From assembly GCF_016863555.1 (NCBI RefSeq), contig NZ_BOPC01000004.1, positions 124,001 to 188,000 on the forward strand: DNA of 64,000 bases, given 5' to 3'. The notes beneath the pieces are model-generated. The model worked only from the letters and a program-made list of their open reading frames with translations, was not told where the DNA came from and made no database searches. This DNA is from Micromonospora qiuiae. GTDB lineage: Bacteria > Actinomycetota > Actinomycetes > Mycobacteriales > Micromonosporaceae. Both the position numbers and the translations under genes were made by a program. Of the stretch, positions 33,772-42,217 are shown in pieces. Position 1 is the stretch's first letter, and the number at the start of each line of letters is the position of its first letter.

Positions 33772-33792
33772 ATATCTTGCGCAACAGGATAT
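33772..33792. promoter_or_regulatory. Candidate PadR operator
   Basis: An inverted repeat with ATATC at 33772-33776 and GATAT at 33788-33792 (ATATCTTGC..GCAACAGGATAT) lies ten bases before the PadR start, overlapping where its promoter and leader should be. PadR regulators usually repress their own gene through such a site. Confidence 0.5.
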
Positions 33793-33801
33793 GGTGAGGG
33801 C

Positions 33802-34149
33802 ATGAGTTCTCGGGCGATGAGCGAACCGGCCTTCTTCATCCTCACCGCGTTGGTCGACGCCACCCGTCACGGGTACGGCATCGTCGCGGAGACGGCCGAA
33901 CTCTCCCAGGGTCGGGTACGGCTGAAAATCGGCTCGCTCTACGGGGCCCTGGACCGGCTCGTCGGGGAAGGGCTGGTCGAAGTAGACCGCGAGGAGGCTT
34001 GGCAGGGACGGCTACGCCGGTACTACCGGCTGACCGAGCGCGGTCGCCATGCCCTCGACGCGGAGGCCCGACGGCTGGCCGCCAACGCGCACCTCGCCTC
34101 GACCCGACTGGTCAACTCCCGGCGACCGGTCACGGGAGAATCGTCGTGA
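33802..34149 (+). CDS. PadR-family transcriptional regulator
   Basis: A 115-residue winged-helix repressor. The PadR pattern is clear: EPAFFILTALVDATRHGYGI, GSLYGALDRLVGEGLVEV and RRYYRLTERGRHAL. The ATG at 33802 has TGAGGG just upstream. The stop overlaps the next gene, which encodes a membrane protein, by GTGA. PadR plus membrane partner pairs are common in actinobacteria and often respond to membrane stress or drugs. Confidence 0.92.
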   Translation: MSSRAMSEPAFFILTALVDATRHGYGIVAETAELSQGRVRLKIGSLYGALDRLVGEGLVEVDREEAWQGRLRRYYRLTERGRHALDAEARRLAANAHLASTRLVNSRRPVTGESS

Positions 34150-35174
34150 GCCGCCTGGAGGAGCGCTACCGCCGCGTGCTGCGCCTGCTGCCCGCCGCCT
34201 ACCGTCAGGAATGGGAAGACGAGATGGTGGCCGCCTTCCTGGAGAGCATGCACACCGGCGATCCGGAGACCGACGAGTACCTGGCGGACTACGGTCGGCC
34301 GAGCCTGTCGGAGGTCTCCAGCGTCCTCTCCCTCGCCCTCCGGCTGCGGCTCGGCGGGGCTGACGCACCGCCTCGCGCGTACGCCTGGGGGCAGGCCGTT
34401 CGGTTGGCGACGCTGATGGGGGTGCTGGCCAACGCCGTGCTGGCCACCGCCGGCATCGCCATCATGCTGTGGCAGGCCGGGCGGATCGCCTGGCTGCCGG
34501 CGCCGGCGGCGGAGTTGACGCTCACTCTGCCCGAGCACAGTTGGAGCCCCGCCTGGCACCTCGCCGGCTACGCCTGGCTGCCGGCCTACCTCGCGCTCGT
34601 CCTGGGGCATCGGCGGGTGGCCCAGGCGGTCGCCCTGGTCGCCGTCGTGCCGCCCGTCATCACCGCAGTGATCGAGGCCGCCGGTGACTCGCCACTGACC
34701 GTGGCGCCCTGGGCGATGCGGGTGACCGACATCGTGCTGCTGCTCGCCATGTCGGCCTTCCGCGCCGACACCCCTGCGGTGCCGCGCCGCCCCTGGCTCC
34801 TCGCGCTGCCGGTCGGCATCCTCCTCGTCCCGGTGCCGCTGTTCGTCGCCCAGGCCACCACTCCGGCGCTCGAACTGCTGGACTGGCCGGGTCTGGCCTG
34901 TGCGGTGGTCGCCGCCGCTCTCGCGGTCCACCTGGCAGGTGGCGCGATCCGCCGTACGCCTCGCGCCGTGTCCTGGTCGCTGGCGTTCAGCCTGCTCGCC
35001 GCGGCAACGCTCGTCACGCGGATCGCGACCCTGGTCGACTACCGAGGCCAGGTGCAGCACGCCACCCTGACCACGATCGGGGCGATCGAAGTGATCGCCG
35101 TGGCGGCGATCGGCGTGCCGGTGGCCGTACTCGCCGCCCGAGGCCTCAGAGCAACCGCCCCCAGTAACCGCTGA
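34146..35174 (+). CDS. Membrane protein paired with PadR regulator
   Basis: A 342-residue protein. The N-terminal 60 residues are soluble and helical (LEERYRRVLRLLPAAYRQEW, EDEMVAAFLESMH), a pattern frequent in proteins encoded beside PadR genes; then about eight hydrophobic helices follow. Function unknown. GTG start at 34146 overlaps the PadR stop. A long inverted repeat follows the gene. Confidence 0.75.
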   Translation: MSRLEERYRRVLRLLPAAYRQEWEDEMVAAFLESMHTGDPETDEYLADYGRPSLSEVSSVLSLALRLRLGGADAPPRAYAWGQAVRLATLMGVLANAVLATAGIAIMLWQAGRIAWLPAPAAELTLTLPEHSWSPAWHLAGYAWLPAYLALVLGHRRVAQAVALVAVVPPVITAVIEAAGDSPLTVAPWAMRVTDIVLLLAMSAFRADTPAVPRRPWLLALPVGILLVPVPLFVAQATTPALELLDWPGLACAVVAAALAVHLAGGAIRRTPRAVSWSLAFSLLAAATLVTRIATLVDYRGQVQHATLTTIGAIEVIAVAAIGVPVAVLAARGLRATAPSNR

Positions 35175-35177
35175 ACA

Positions 35178-35243
35178 CCGATCGGTGGCAGCGTGGCTGC
35201 ACGACACGCCGGCAACAGGTACACCTGGGCTGCCACCGATCGG
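35178..35243. terminator. Long inverted repeat between convergent genes
   Basis: CCGATCGGTGGCAGC (35178-35192) pairs perfectly with 35229-35243 across a 36-base loop; the loop holds a small hairpin CAGGT-AC-ACCTG (35216-35227). It lies three bases after the membrane protein stop and before the end of the convergent lipoprotein gene, so it may serve both. Confidence 0.65.
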
Positions 35244-35306
35244 ATGAGCCCCGCCATGGGCTGGCGTGGGGCGGCCGGTGGCTGTCCGACCGCCCGGGCG
35301 CTCCGG

Positions 35307-36200
35307 TCAGCGGCTGTTCGCGAGGTCGGTGCAGTCGGTCTCGTCGGGCAGCAGCGGCCGCAGGGTGACCATCCACCGTTTGCCGTCCGAGACCCACGGG
35401 GTCAGCGCGTTGGCGCTCGCGGCGGCGGTCAGCAGTTCCCGCGCCTGGTCGCCGGTGACGGTCACACAACCGACCCCCAGGTCCTTGCCGAGATCCGCGC
35501 CGGGCAGCGCCGGCCCGGGCCAGGACACCTCGGACGGCTCACCGAATTCGGTGTTGGCGACCCACGGCTCGGCGACCGCCGCCACCGCGGTGGGCGCGTA
35601 CGCCTGTGCGCCGGCGTGTGCCGCGGCGAGCGGGCCCGAGTCGCTGGTCAACGACTCGGCGAACTCGCGCAGCTTCTCTCGGGCCGTCCGCTGGTCAGCG
35701 GTCAGGCCCTGCTCGGCGGCGGGGTCGTCGCCGGCGGGCACCATCAGAGCATCCACCTCCAGCTCCGCCACGCCGTCAACACCGAAGACGGTGAACCGGG
35801 TCGACGGGACGTCGGCGACCGGCGGGGTGCCGAGGTCGCTCACCGTACCCACCCCGGCGGCGCGGGCCAGCTCGACCAGCTTCTCCACATCTCCTGCGCT
35901 GATCGTGCCGAGCTGGAGGTTGGGCAGCGCCGGGCCGGGATAGGCCAGGGTGAGCGGCCCTTCGGTGATCACGCGCCCGTCGCCGTAGACGCTGACGGAT
36001 GGTAGGCGGGCCGCCCGCATGGCCGGGGTCACGAACCCGCCCACGTGATCCATCCGGAACACCAGGGTGTCGGCGGAGTAGGACATCTCGGCCGCTCCGG
36101 AATCTCCGGCGCCATCGGCGCCGGCCTGCTGGCCGCAGGCCGACGCCGTCAACATCAGCAGTGGTACGAGGGCCAGCCACCGGCTTCGGGAAGTTCTCAT
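35307..36200 (-). CDS. Secreted lipoprotein of unknown function
   Basis: A 297-residue lipoprotein. A basic start (MRTSRSRW), a hydrophobic stretch and the lipobox LTASAC at about residues 17-22 indicate export and lipidation. The mature domain has no family I can name; it contains VSVYGDGRVITEGP, a segment seen in some actinobacterial lipoproteins with repeated beta-strands. The ATG at 36200 is fixed by the signal peptide although the frame is open far upstream. It lies just downstream of an ABC permease gene on the same strand, with a 104-base gap. Confidence 0.75.
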   Translation of the reverse strand: MRTSRSRWLALVPLLMLTASACGQQAGADGAGDSGAAEMSYSADTLVFRMDHVGGFVTPAMRAARLPSVSVYGDGRVITEGPLTLAYPGPALPNLQLGTISAGDVEKLVELARAAGVGTVSDLGTPPVADVPSTRFTVFGVDGVAELEVDALMVPAGDDPAAEQGLTADQRTAREKLREFAESLTSDSGPLAAAHAGAQAYAPTAVAAVAEPWVANTEFGEPSEVSWPGPALPGADLGKDLGVGCVTVTGDQARELLTAAASANALTPWVSDGKRWMVTLRPLLPDETDCTDLANSR

Positions 36201-36304
36201 GCCGCTTCGACGTACGTGGACGGAACTTGGTTGCGTCCGACGGACAGGTCGACAGCCGGATGTTGTACGGCGTCGACCAGGCGGGCCCGGGGTGCGCGGT
36301 GCCC

Positions 36305-37021
36305 TCAGGCGTCCCGATGCAGGAAGGCCGTCACCGCCACGGTGCCGACGGCGAGCAGCCACCCGAGCAGCACGACCAGCCCGGTGGCCGGGGTCAGCAC
36401 GTCGTCCGACCCGGGCCGGTAGAGCAGGCCGCCCGCGACGTCCGGGAGATACCGGGCGTGCCCGGTGACGCCGCGCAGCACCGGCGTCAGGACGAACACC
36501 AGGCACAGCATCCCGACCAGGGCGGGCAGAAGCGCCCGGGTGAGCACCGCGAGGAGTTGGGCGAGCAGCCCGATGAGCACGAGGTAGGCGCTCGCGCCCA
36601 CCACCGGCCACCAGGCGTCGGCGGTCGGGCCGCCTCGCCCGGCCAGTGCGACGTCGGCGGTCAGCAGCCCGGCGAGCACCGTCGCGACGGCGGTGCCGGC
36701 GGCCCAGGTCAGGTAGGCGACCAGCTTGCCGGTCAGCACGGACCAGCGGTCCGGCACGCAGATCAGGGCCGTCCGGATCTGGTCGCCGGTGTACTCCGTA
36801 CCGACGGTCAGCACGCCGAGCAGGATCATGCCGGCCTGTAGGTACGGCACCGCCTGGAACAGGATCGCGGCGGGCTGGTCCGCCCCGACCGGTGACGCGG
36901 CCAGCGCCCCGGTCATCACGACCGCGACGCCGACCGTGCCGAGCGCCGTGGCCACGACCGCCGGCAGGCCACCCAGCTTGACCAGTTCCGCCGTGACCGC
37001 CTGCGGAATTGCCCGACTCAT
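36305..37021 (-). CDS. ABC-2 type transporter permease
   Basis: A 238-residue membrane protein with six helices, of the ABC-2/bacitracin-lantibiotic exporter type. Typical segments: AVTAELVKLGGLPAVVATAL and GMILLGVLTVGTEYTGDQIR, leading to TALICVPDRWSVLTGKLVAY. The ATG at 37021 overlaps the preceding permease stop (ATGA). It is intact itself, but the permease and ATPase that precede it are damaged, so the transporter probably does not work. Confidence 0.85.
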   Translation of the reverse strand: MSRAIPQAVTAELVKLGGLPAVVATALGTVGVAVVMTGALAASPVGADQPAAILFQAVPYLQAGMILLGVLTVGTEYTGDQIRTALICVPDRWSVLTGKLVAYLTWAAGTAVATVLAGLLTADVALAGRGGPTADAWWPVVGASAYLVLIGLLAQLLAVLTRALLPALVGMLCLVFVLTPVLRGVTGHARYLPDVAGGLLYRPGSDDVLTPATGLVVLLGWLLAVGTVAVTAFLHRDA

Positions 37022-37802
37022 GCGTCCCGCCGGACGAACACGACACCGGCGAGGATGAGCAACCCGGCCGTCCAACCGGCCATGACCAGCCCGCCGGCAA
37101 GCGGGGCGAGCGCGTCGTCGAGGGCCAGCAGGTCGCCGGCGAACAGGCTCGCGCCCGCCAGGTCCGGCAGGTATCTGGCGAGCGGGGTGAGGTGGGACAG
37201 CAGGTACGAGACCGACACGAGCGCGCTGTTGACCACGAGCACGATGACCGGGATGATCCCGCTGCGGGTGAAGACCGTCACCGCCAGCGCGATCAGCGCC
37301 GTGAGCGCCCAGTAGACACCGGCGCCGACCAGGCGGGACGGGGCGTCGGTCGGGGCGGGCGCGCCGTCGGCGCCGAGGATCCCGCCGGCCAGCGCCAGGG
37401 ATGCGGGGATGGCCACGCCGGCCGCCGCCGCGACGAGCAGCACGACCGCGGTGGCTTTCGCGGCCAGCACGGCGACCCGGTTGGGCGTGGCGGTGAGGGT
37501 CGCGGTGATCTGCCGTCCCCCGCCCGTCCTGGTGCTGTTCGTGGTGTATTCGCTGCCCACCGCGACGACGCCGAGCACCACGGCGCCGACCGTACCGAGC
37601 GGGACGGCGGAGAGGACCGTTTCGGCGGCCGTGCCGTACGCGGTCAGCTCTGATCGTCCGGCCCGCAGCGCGCTGCGACGGACAGGGCGTTGAGCACGGT
37701 TATCCCGACCGGACCGAGCACCGCGACGGCCAGCGCCACGAAGGTCGCGGGCAGGGTCAGGGTCTTGCGGACCTCGGCGGCGACGACGTACGCGAACCTC
37801 AT
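37018..37802 (-). pseudogene. ABC-2 permease, frameshifted
   Basis: A second permease, homologous to the one above, whose reading frame breaks near 37676. From the ATG at 37802 the sequence reads MRFAYVVAAEVRKTLTLPAT and continues to VLNALSV, then runs into a stop. The rest (RSALRAGRSELTAYGTAAET and on, through VLGVVAVGSEYTTNSTRTGG) lies one frame over. Adding one base at about 37676 restores a 262-codon gene with natural sequence. The start overlaps the ATPase stop (ATGA), which confirms 37802. A sequencing error is possible, but the neighbouring ATPase is broken too. Confidence 0.78.
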
Positions 37803-38150
37803 CGCGCACCCGCCGAGTCGGGCCCGGTGAGGGCGAAGAAGGCGTCCTCCAGCGTCGGATGTCCGGCCGTGACCGTATCGATCGGGCCGGTGGCGACCAC
37901 CCGGCCTCCGGCGATGACGACGAGATCGTCGGCGATCTCGGCGACCTCGCCCATCAGGTGGCTGGAGAGCAGCACGGTGCCGCCGGCGTCGGCGTGTGCG
38001 CGCAGCAGTTGCCGCAGCCAGCGGATGCCCTCCGGGTCGAGCCCGTTCACCGGTTCGTCGAGCACCAGCGCCTCGGGCTCGCCGAGCAGCGCGGTGGCCA
38101 GCCCGAGGCGCTGCCCCATGCCCAGCGAGAACCGGCCGACGCGGGCCCGA
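37799..38150 (-). pseudogene. ABC transporter ATPase, 5' part deleted
   Basis: Only the C-terminal part of an ABC ATPase remains. The signature region FSLGMGQRLGLATALLGEP, Walker B ALVLDEPVNGLDPEG and the switch histidine in LLSSHLMGEV are present, but there is no Walker A; upstream of about 38150 the sequence is that of a histidine kinase gene on the other strand. The missing N-terminal part should be around 130 residues. The stop overlaps the permease start by four bases, so this was one operon with the two permeases. Confidence 0.82.
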
Positions 38151-38368
38151 CCAGGGTGTGGGTGAGCGTGACGCGCGACGACGACGCGATCGTGGTGAGT
38201 GTCCGCGACGACGGCCCTCGCGCCGGCTGGCTGCCCAACCCCGGGGCGGGCCGGGGCTTGGACGGGCTGCGCGAGCGGGTGGCCACGCTCGGTGGCGAGG
38301 TCTCCGCCCGGCCGGCCGGGCAGGGTTGGCACCTCACGGCACGCCTGTCCGATCGGGAGCCCGGATGA
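38141..38368 (+). pseudogene. Sensor histidine kinase, only the ATPase C-terminus left
   Basis: The frame reads AGPTRVWVSVTRDDDAIVV, then SVRDDGPRAGWLPN and GRGLDGLRERVATLGGEV, the end of a NarL-type (HisKA_3/HATPase) kinase with its DDG and GxGLxGxxER boxes. The N-box, phospho-accepting histidine and sensor region are gone. The stop overlaps the response regulator start (ATGA), so this was the partner kinase. The junction with the ATPase remnant lies in the stretch 38138-38152, where both genes could share GCGGGCCCG, which suggests a deletion through short homology. Confidence 0.8.
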
Positions 38369-39045
38369 GCGTCGAGCCAGCGGGGCCCGGCATCCGGGTC
38401 CTCATCGCGGACGATCAGCAGCTCCTGCGGCACAGCCTCGCGATTCTCATCGACAGCACTCCCGGCCTCACCGTCGTGGGTCAGGCCGCCACCGGCAACG
38501 ACACCGTGGCGCTCGCCCTGGAGCGCCGGCCCGACGTCATCCTCATGGACATCCGCATGCCCGACGGCGACGGCATCGAGACGACCCGCCGCATCACCGG
38601 GCATCCCGAGCTGCGGCACACCAGCGTCGTCGTGCTCAGCATGTTCGCCCTCGACGAGTACGTGTCCGCCGCGCTGCGGGCGGGAGCCCGTGGCTTCCTG
38701 CTCAAGGACGCGCATCCGGACCGGCTCATCGACGCCATCCGCCGGACGCAGGCGGGTGAGTCGCTCTTCGCCCCGAGCATTCTGACCCGCTTCGTCGCGC
38801 ACTACCTCGACCGTCCCGGCCCGCCTCCGGGCGGGCGGATCGGGGTGCTCACCGTACGCGAGACCGAGGTGCTCTCCCTGGTGGCGCGCGGCCTGTCCAA
38901 CGACGAGATCGCGCGATCGCTCACCATCTCGGTCAAGACCGTCAAAACTCACATCGGCAATCTGCTCACCAAGCTCGGTGCCCGCGACCGGGCACAACTC
39001 GTCATCGCGGCCTACGAGAGCGACCTGGTGGCACGCCGGCGGTGA
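38365..39045 (+). CDS. NarL/LuxR-type response regulator
   Basis: A 226-residue response regulator. The receiver has the acidic pair DD at 16-17, the phospho-accepting aspartate D62 in VILMDIRMP and the conserved lysine in FLLKDAHPD. The output helix-turn-helix is LTVRETEVLSLVARGLSNDE followed by ISVKTVKTHIGNLLTKL. The gene is intact and starts at an ATG inside the kinase remnant's stop. With its kinase and upstream promoter lost, expression and phosphorylation are doubtful; it may have regulated the adjacent ABC exporter. Confidence 0.9.
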   Translation: MSVEPAGPGIRVLIADDQQLLRHSLAILIDSTPGLTVVGQAATGNDTVALALERRPDVILMDIRMPDGDGIETTRRITGHPELRHTSVVVLSMFALDEYVSAALRAGARGFLLKDAHPDRLIDAIRRTQAGESLFAPSILTRFVAHYLDRPGPPPGGRIGVLTVRETEVLSLVARGLSNDEIARSLTISVKTVKTHIGNLLTKLGARDRAQLVIAAYESDLVARRR

Positions 39046-39047
39046 CG

Positions 39048-39079
39048 GGTGGGGGCCGCCCGGCCGGGCGGCCCCCACC
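39048..39079. terminator. Bidirectional hairpin terminator
   Basis: A perfect 14-base-pair stem, 39048-39061 (GGTGGGGGCCGCCC) with 39066-39079, and a GGCC loop. It fills the 41-base gap between the convergent response regulator and the secreted beta-sandwich protein genes. Confidence 0.85.
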
Positions 39080-39086
39080 ACGGGTG

Positions 39087-39719
39087 TTACTCGAACAGGG
39101 ACAGGGTCAGCGTCGAGGCGTACTCACCGGCCGCGACATCCGCCGGCGTACGCAGGAACAGCTCCGCGTCGACCGTGTACTCGCCACCGGCCACCGCACC
39201 CGAGTCGAACGTGGAGACCAGCAGCTCCTGATCCACCAGACCCACGTTGTTGCCCGGCTGCGTCGGCTCGTCGAGGACGGTCACGACCTCCTCACCCTCG
39301 GCTACCAGACCGGTGTCGCCACCGTCGAGCAGCCGTGGCCGCCAGCCCAGGTGCCCGGCGTCGATCGGCTCCTGCCCGGCGGCACCCACGAAGTCGGACG
39401 CCGAACCGAGCACCGCCCACGCGGCGCCCGCCGGCACCTCGTCCGCCGTGCGGGTGTCGGTCACCGTGACCGTCGGCAGGGTGCCGACGAACTGGCGGAC
39501 CAGCAACGCCGACCCGTCCTCCGACAGGGCCACCGAGTCCGCCGCGACCGAGAGCGCCAGCACCCCCGGCTCCCGGATCTCCTCGATGTCGACCGTCACC
39601 GACACATCGCCGTTGCCGTCCGGGTCGGCCGACGCCGGCGACGCCACCGCCACCGACCCGGCCACCATCGCGCCCGCGGCCGCCGCCGCGAACAGGCGCC
39701 TGCGATTACTCGTACTCAT
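39087..39719 (-). CDS. Secreted beta-sandwich (WxL-like) protein
   Basis: A 210-residue exported protein with a clear signal peptide (STSNRRRLFAAAAAGAM to ASPASA). The mature part is rich in beta-strand residues: GDVSVTVDIEEI, LPTVTVTDTRTADEVPAGA and the C-terminal PADVAAGEYASTLTLSLFE, a closing pattern seen in WxL-type and related surface proteins. No catalytic motif is visible. It follows two GH43 genes on the same strand after a 44-base gap and may be expressed with them, perhaps as a surface or polysaccharide-binding protein. ATG at 39719 has GGAG seven bases upstream. Confidence 0.65.
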   Translation of the reverse strand: MSTSNRRRLFAAAAAGAMVAGSVAVASPASADPDGNGDVSVTVDIEEIREPGVLALSVAADSVALSEDGSALLVRQFVGTLPTVTVTDTRTADEVPAGAAWAVLGSASDFVGAAGQEPIDAGHLGWRPRLLDGGDTGLVAEGEEVVTVLDEPTQPGNNVGLVDQELLVSTFDSGAVAGGEYTVDAELFLRTPADVAAGEYASTLTLSLFE

Positions 39720-39763
39720 TCCCACGCTCCGTAGTCATTGTTGATTGGTGGACACAGGGCAGG

Positions 39764-42184
39764 TCAGCCGGCGCAGTTGACGCCGGAGTAGTCGACGGTG
39801 AAGACGCTCGTCACGTCCCGGCCGTCGATCGACCCGCTGGCGCGTACGGTCGCCGTGCCGTCCTCGACCGCAGCCGTCCGAGTGGTGAACTGCTGGAAGG
39901 CGTTCGCGCCCGGGGCCACGCTCGCCACCGACCGCTCGCCGTACGCGGTCCGCAGGACGATGTCCAGCGGCGCGTCGTGGGCGTTGCGGGCCTGCACCGC
40001 GACGTACGCCTTGCCGGCGACGCAGCGCACCTGCGCGCTGACCTCGACGGGCAGCACGGTGGGCGACCCGGCTTCGAAGGCCCAGGTGTCGAGCTCGAAC
40101 AGATCCTCGCCCTGCGGTCCGGAGTAGGTGAAGTACACGTCGTGCACTCCGCTGACGCCGTCGAGCTGGGCACTCAGCTCCGTCCACTCACCGAGCGGCG
40201 CGTCGACCGAGATGGTCCCGACGACCGGTCCGGTGAGCTCGTCGAGCCGAACCTCGATCTTTCCGCCGGCCACGAGCGGACGCACCTTCGCCGTCACGCT
40301 GCCGGCACCCTCGCCGAAGTCCACCGACGACAGCGCGGTCCAGTCGCCGTTGTCGATGTCACGCACCACCAGGTTCGGGGCCTCGGCGCCGAACTGGGCG
40401 GATCCGCCGTCGATCTTCTCGGTCGCGATGCCCTTGCTCCAACCGAACGTCTCCGCCTCGAAGACCCGGAACGGGTCGAAGTTGCGGACCTGCTCGACGC
40501 CGGCGTAGGTGCCAACGACCTGCTGGATGGTGCCGTCCGGGTTGAAGGTCATTTCCTGGATGTGCGGGCTGCGGTAGCCCTGGGTGTTGTTGCCGGTGAT
40601 CCGCTTGTTCAGCGTCGGGGCGTGGTACGTGAAGTAGTACTTGCCCTCGTACTCGAACGCCGACTGGTGGTTGTTGCCCCCGGTGCCGCTGCCGAAGAAC
40701 TGCGACTGGTTCGGGAACAGCACGCCCGCGTAGGTCTCCTTCGGCCAGGACATCGGGTCCTCGGAGATCATGTAGCCGATCTGGCCACCCTCCGGGTAGC
40801 CGGGCAGCCGAGTCTGGTTGCCGCCGAAGTCGTTGCCGCCGAAGTGCGACGAGTACGAGAGGTAGTACTTGCCCTCGCGCTTGAACACCTGGGCTGCCTC
40901 GAAGGCCACCGGGGCGTCCACGACCGCCGACGTACCCTCGGTCGACACCATGTCGTCACCGAGCTTGATCACCCGCAGGTTCTTCGGGTTGTTGAAGCGC
41001 TCCTCCGGCGGCATGTTGGTCGAGGCGGGACCGCCACCGTAGTAGAGGTACGCCTCGCCGTCGTCGTCCACCAGCGGAGCCGGGTCGAACTTCCACGCCA
41101 CACCCTCGGAGCCGGGGGTGCGGCCGTCGATCAGCGTGCTGGTGCGCTCGCTGGTCCACGGGCCGAGCGGCGAGGCACCCGTGATCACGTTGCTGGAACC
41201 GCCGCCGTTGGCGTAGTAGAGGAAGAACTTCTCCTCACCGTTCACGACCTTCTTGGCCATGCCCGGCGCCCACGAGTTGCCGGTGAACGGCGCCACACCG
41301 TTCGGGCCCGCGACCTGGATCTCACCGTGGTCCGTCCAGTTCACCATGTCCGTCGTGGAGATCAGGGTGATCTGGTTGATGTGGCCGTAGTTGATGCCGG
41401 GCGAGATCCCGGTGACCGGGTCGGGCTTGTACCCCTGGGTGTCGTTGGTCATGTACATGTACACCCGGCCGTCGTGCACGAAGCCGAAGCCGTCGGCGCC
41501 GAACTTGTGCCCGATCAACGGGTTGTGCTCGCCGGGCAGCTTGCCGACGACCTCGATGGTCCGCGACGCCGGCGGAGGCGGCGGGGCGCCGACCACGGAC
41601 ACGTCGTCGAGCTTGAAGTCCATCAGGTGCAGGTTCGGGTTCGCGGACGGGTTACTCGTCCACGGCGTCTCGAAGAAGAGCCGCGCCATCGTCACGTTCT
41701 GCCCGGCGGGGATGGTGAATTGGCCGTTGAACTGTGCCCACTGCCCCCTGGTCGCGGTCACGCTGACCAGGTTGGTGTAGGTGCCTCCGCCGTAGTGCAT
41801 GGTGGCGAAGAACTCCTTGGTCGCGGGGCTGTCCGGGTTCTCGTACTTGATCCGGGCGGTGAGGGCGTACGTCTGCCCGGCCTGCACCTTGCCGGAGAGG
41901 TCCTGCATCGGGCCGGACCCGGTCGTCTGCCGGTCGGTCACCAGCGCGGCGTTCGAACCGGTGTGGGCGTCCGTCGTCAGCGACAGCGTCGCACCGTCGG
42001 TGGCGTTGCCGTTGTTGACGAACCAGCCGTCCAGGCCGTTCTCGAATCCGCCGTTGACGATGAGGTCGGTCTCGGCGGCCTGGCCGGGCGCCGCCGCGAC
42101 GGCGAGCCCGGCGGCCACCATGGCGCCGACCGTCGCGATCGCGGCGACCCGTCGCCGGGTCGAGCTTCGGAAACGGTGTATCAC
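39764..42184 (-). CDS. Secreted multidomain GH43 enzyme with CBM4/9 and CBM6-like modules
   Basis: An exported 806-residue enzyme. Order: signal peptide (1-36), a CBM4/9-like module (about 38-200, NGGFENGLDGWFVNNGNAT), a Pro linker, the GH43 five-bladed propeller (about 210-550), a CBM6-like module (about 560-710, FEAETFGWSKGIATEKIDGG) and a 95-residue C-terminal module also found in the next enzyme. Likely GH43 catalytic residues are D231 (GADGFGF), D367 (KFDPAPLV) and E429 (FEAAQVF). The family acts on arabinan or arabinoxylan; the exact bond is not decidable here. It follows the other GH43 gene by 33 bases and so shares its operon. Confidence 0.88.
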   Translation of the reverse strand: MIHRFRSSTRRRVAAIATVGAMVAAGLAVAAAPGQAAETDLIVNGGFENGLDGWFVNNGNATDGATLSLTTDAHTGSNAALVTDRQTTGSGPMQDLSGKVQAGQTYALTARIKYENPDSPATKEFFATMHYGGGTYTNLVSVTATRGQWAQFNGQFTIPAGQNVTMARLFFETPWTSNPSANPNLHLMDFKLDDVSVVGAPPPPPASRTIEVVGKLPGEHNPLIGHKFGADGFGFVHDGRVYMYMTNDTQGYKPDPVTGISPGINYGHINQITLISTTDMVNWTDHGEIQVAGPNGVAPFTGNSWAPGMAKKVVNGEEKFFLYYANGGGSSNVITGASPLGPWTSERTSTLIDGRTPGSEGVAWKFDPAPLVDDDGEAYLYYGGGPASTNMPPEERFNNPKNLRVIKLGDDMVSTEGTSAVVDAPVAFEAAQVFKREGKYYLSYSSHFGGNDFGGNQTRLPGYPEGGQIGYMISEDPMSWPKETYAGVLFPNQSQFFGSGTGGNNHQSAFEYEGKYYFTYHAPTLNKRITGNNTQGYRSPHIQEMTFNPDGTIQQVVGTYAGVEQVRNFDPFRVFEAETFGWSKGIATEKIDGGSAQFGAEAPNLVVRDIDNGDWTALSSVDFGEGAGSVTAKVRPLVAGGKIEVRLDELTGPVVGTISVDAPLGEWTELSAQLDGVSGVHDVYFTYSGPQGEDLFELDTWAFEAGSPTVLPVEVSAQVRCVAGKAYVAVQARNAHDAPLDIVLRTAYGERSVASVAPGANAFQQFTTRTAAVEDGTATVRASGSIDGRDVTSVFTVDYSGVNCAG

Positions 42185-42217
42185 TGAGCAACCTCCTTGG
42201 GGGTTTTGGGTTGGCGT

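Noticed and set aside
37650..37690. Programmed frameshift in the ABC permease
   Set aside because: No slippery heptamer or downstream structure typical of recoding; the operon is otherwise decayed, so mutation or sequence error is simpler.
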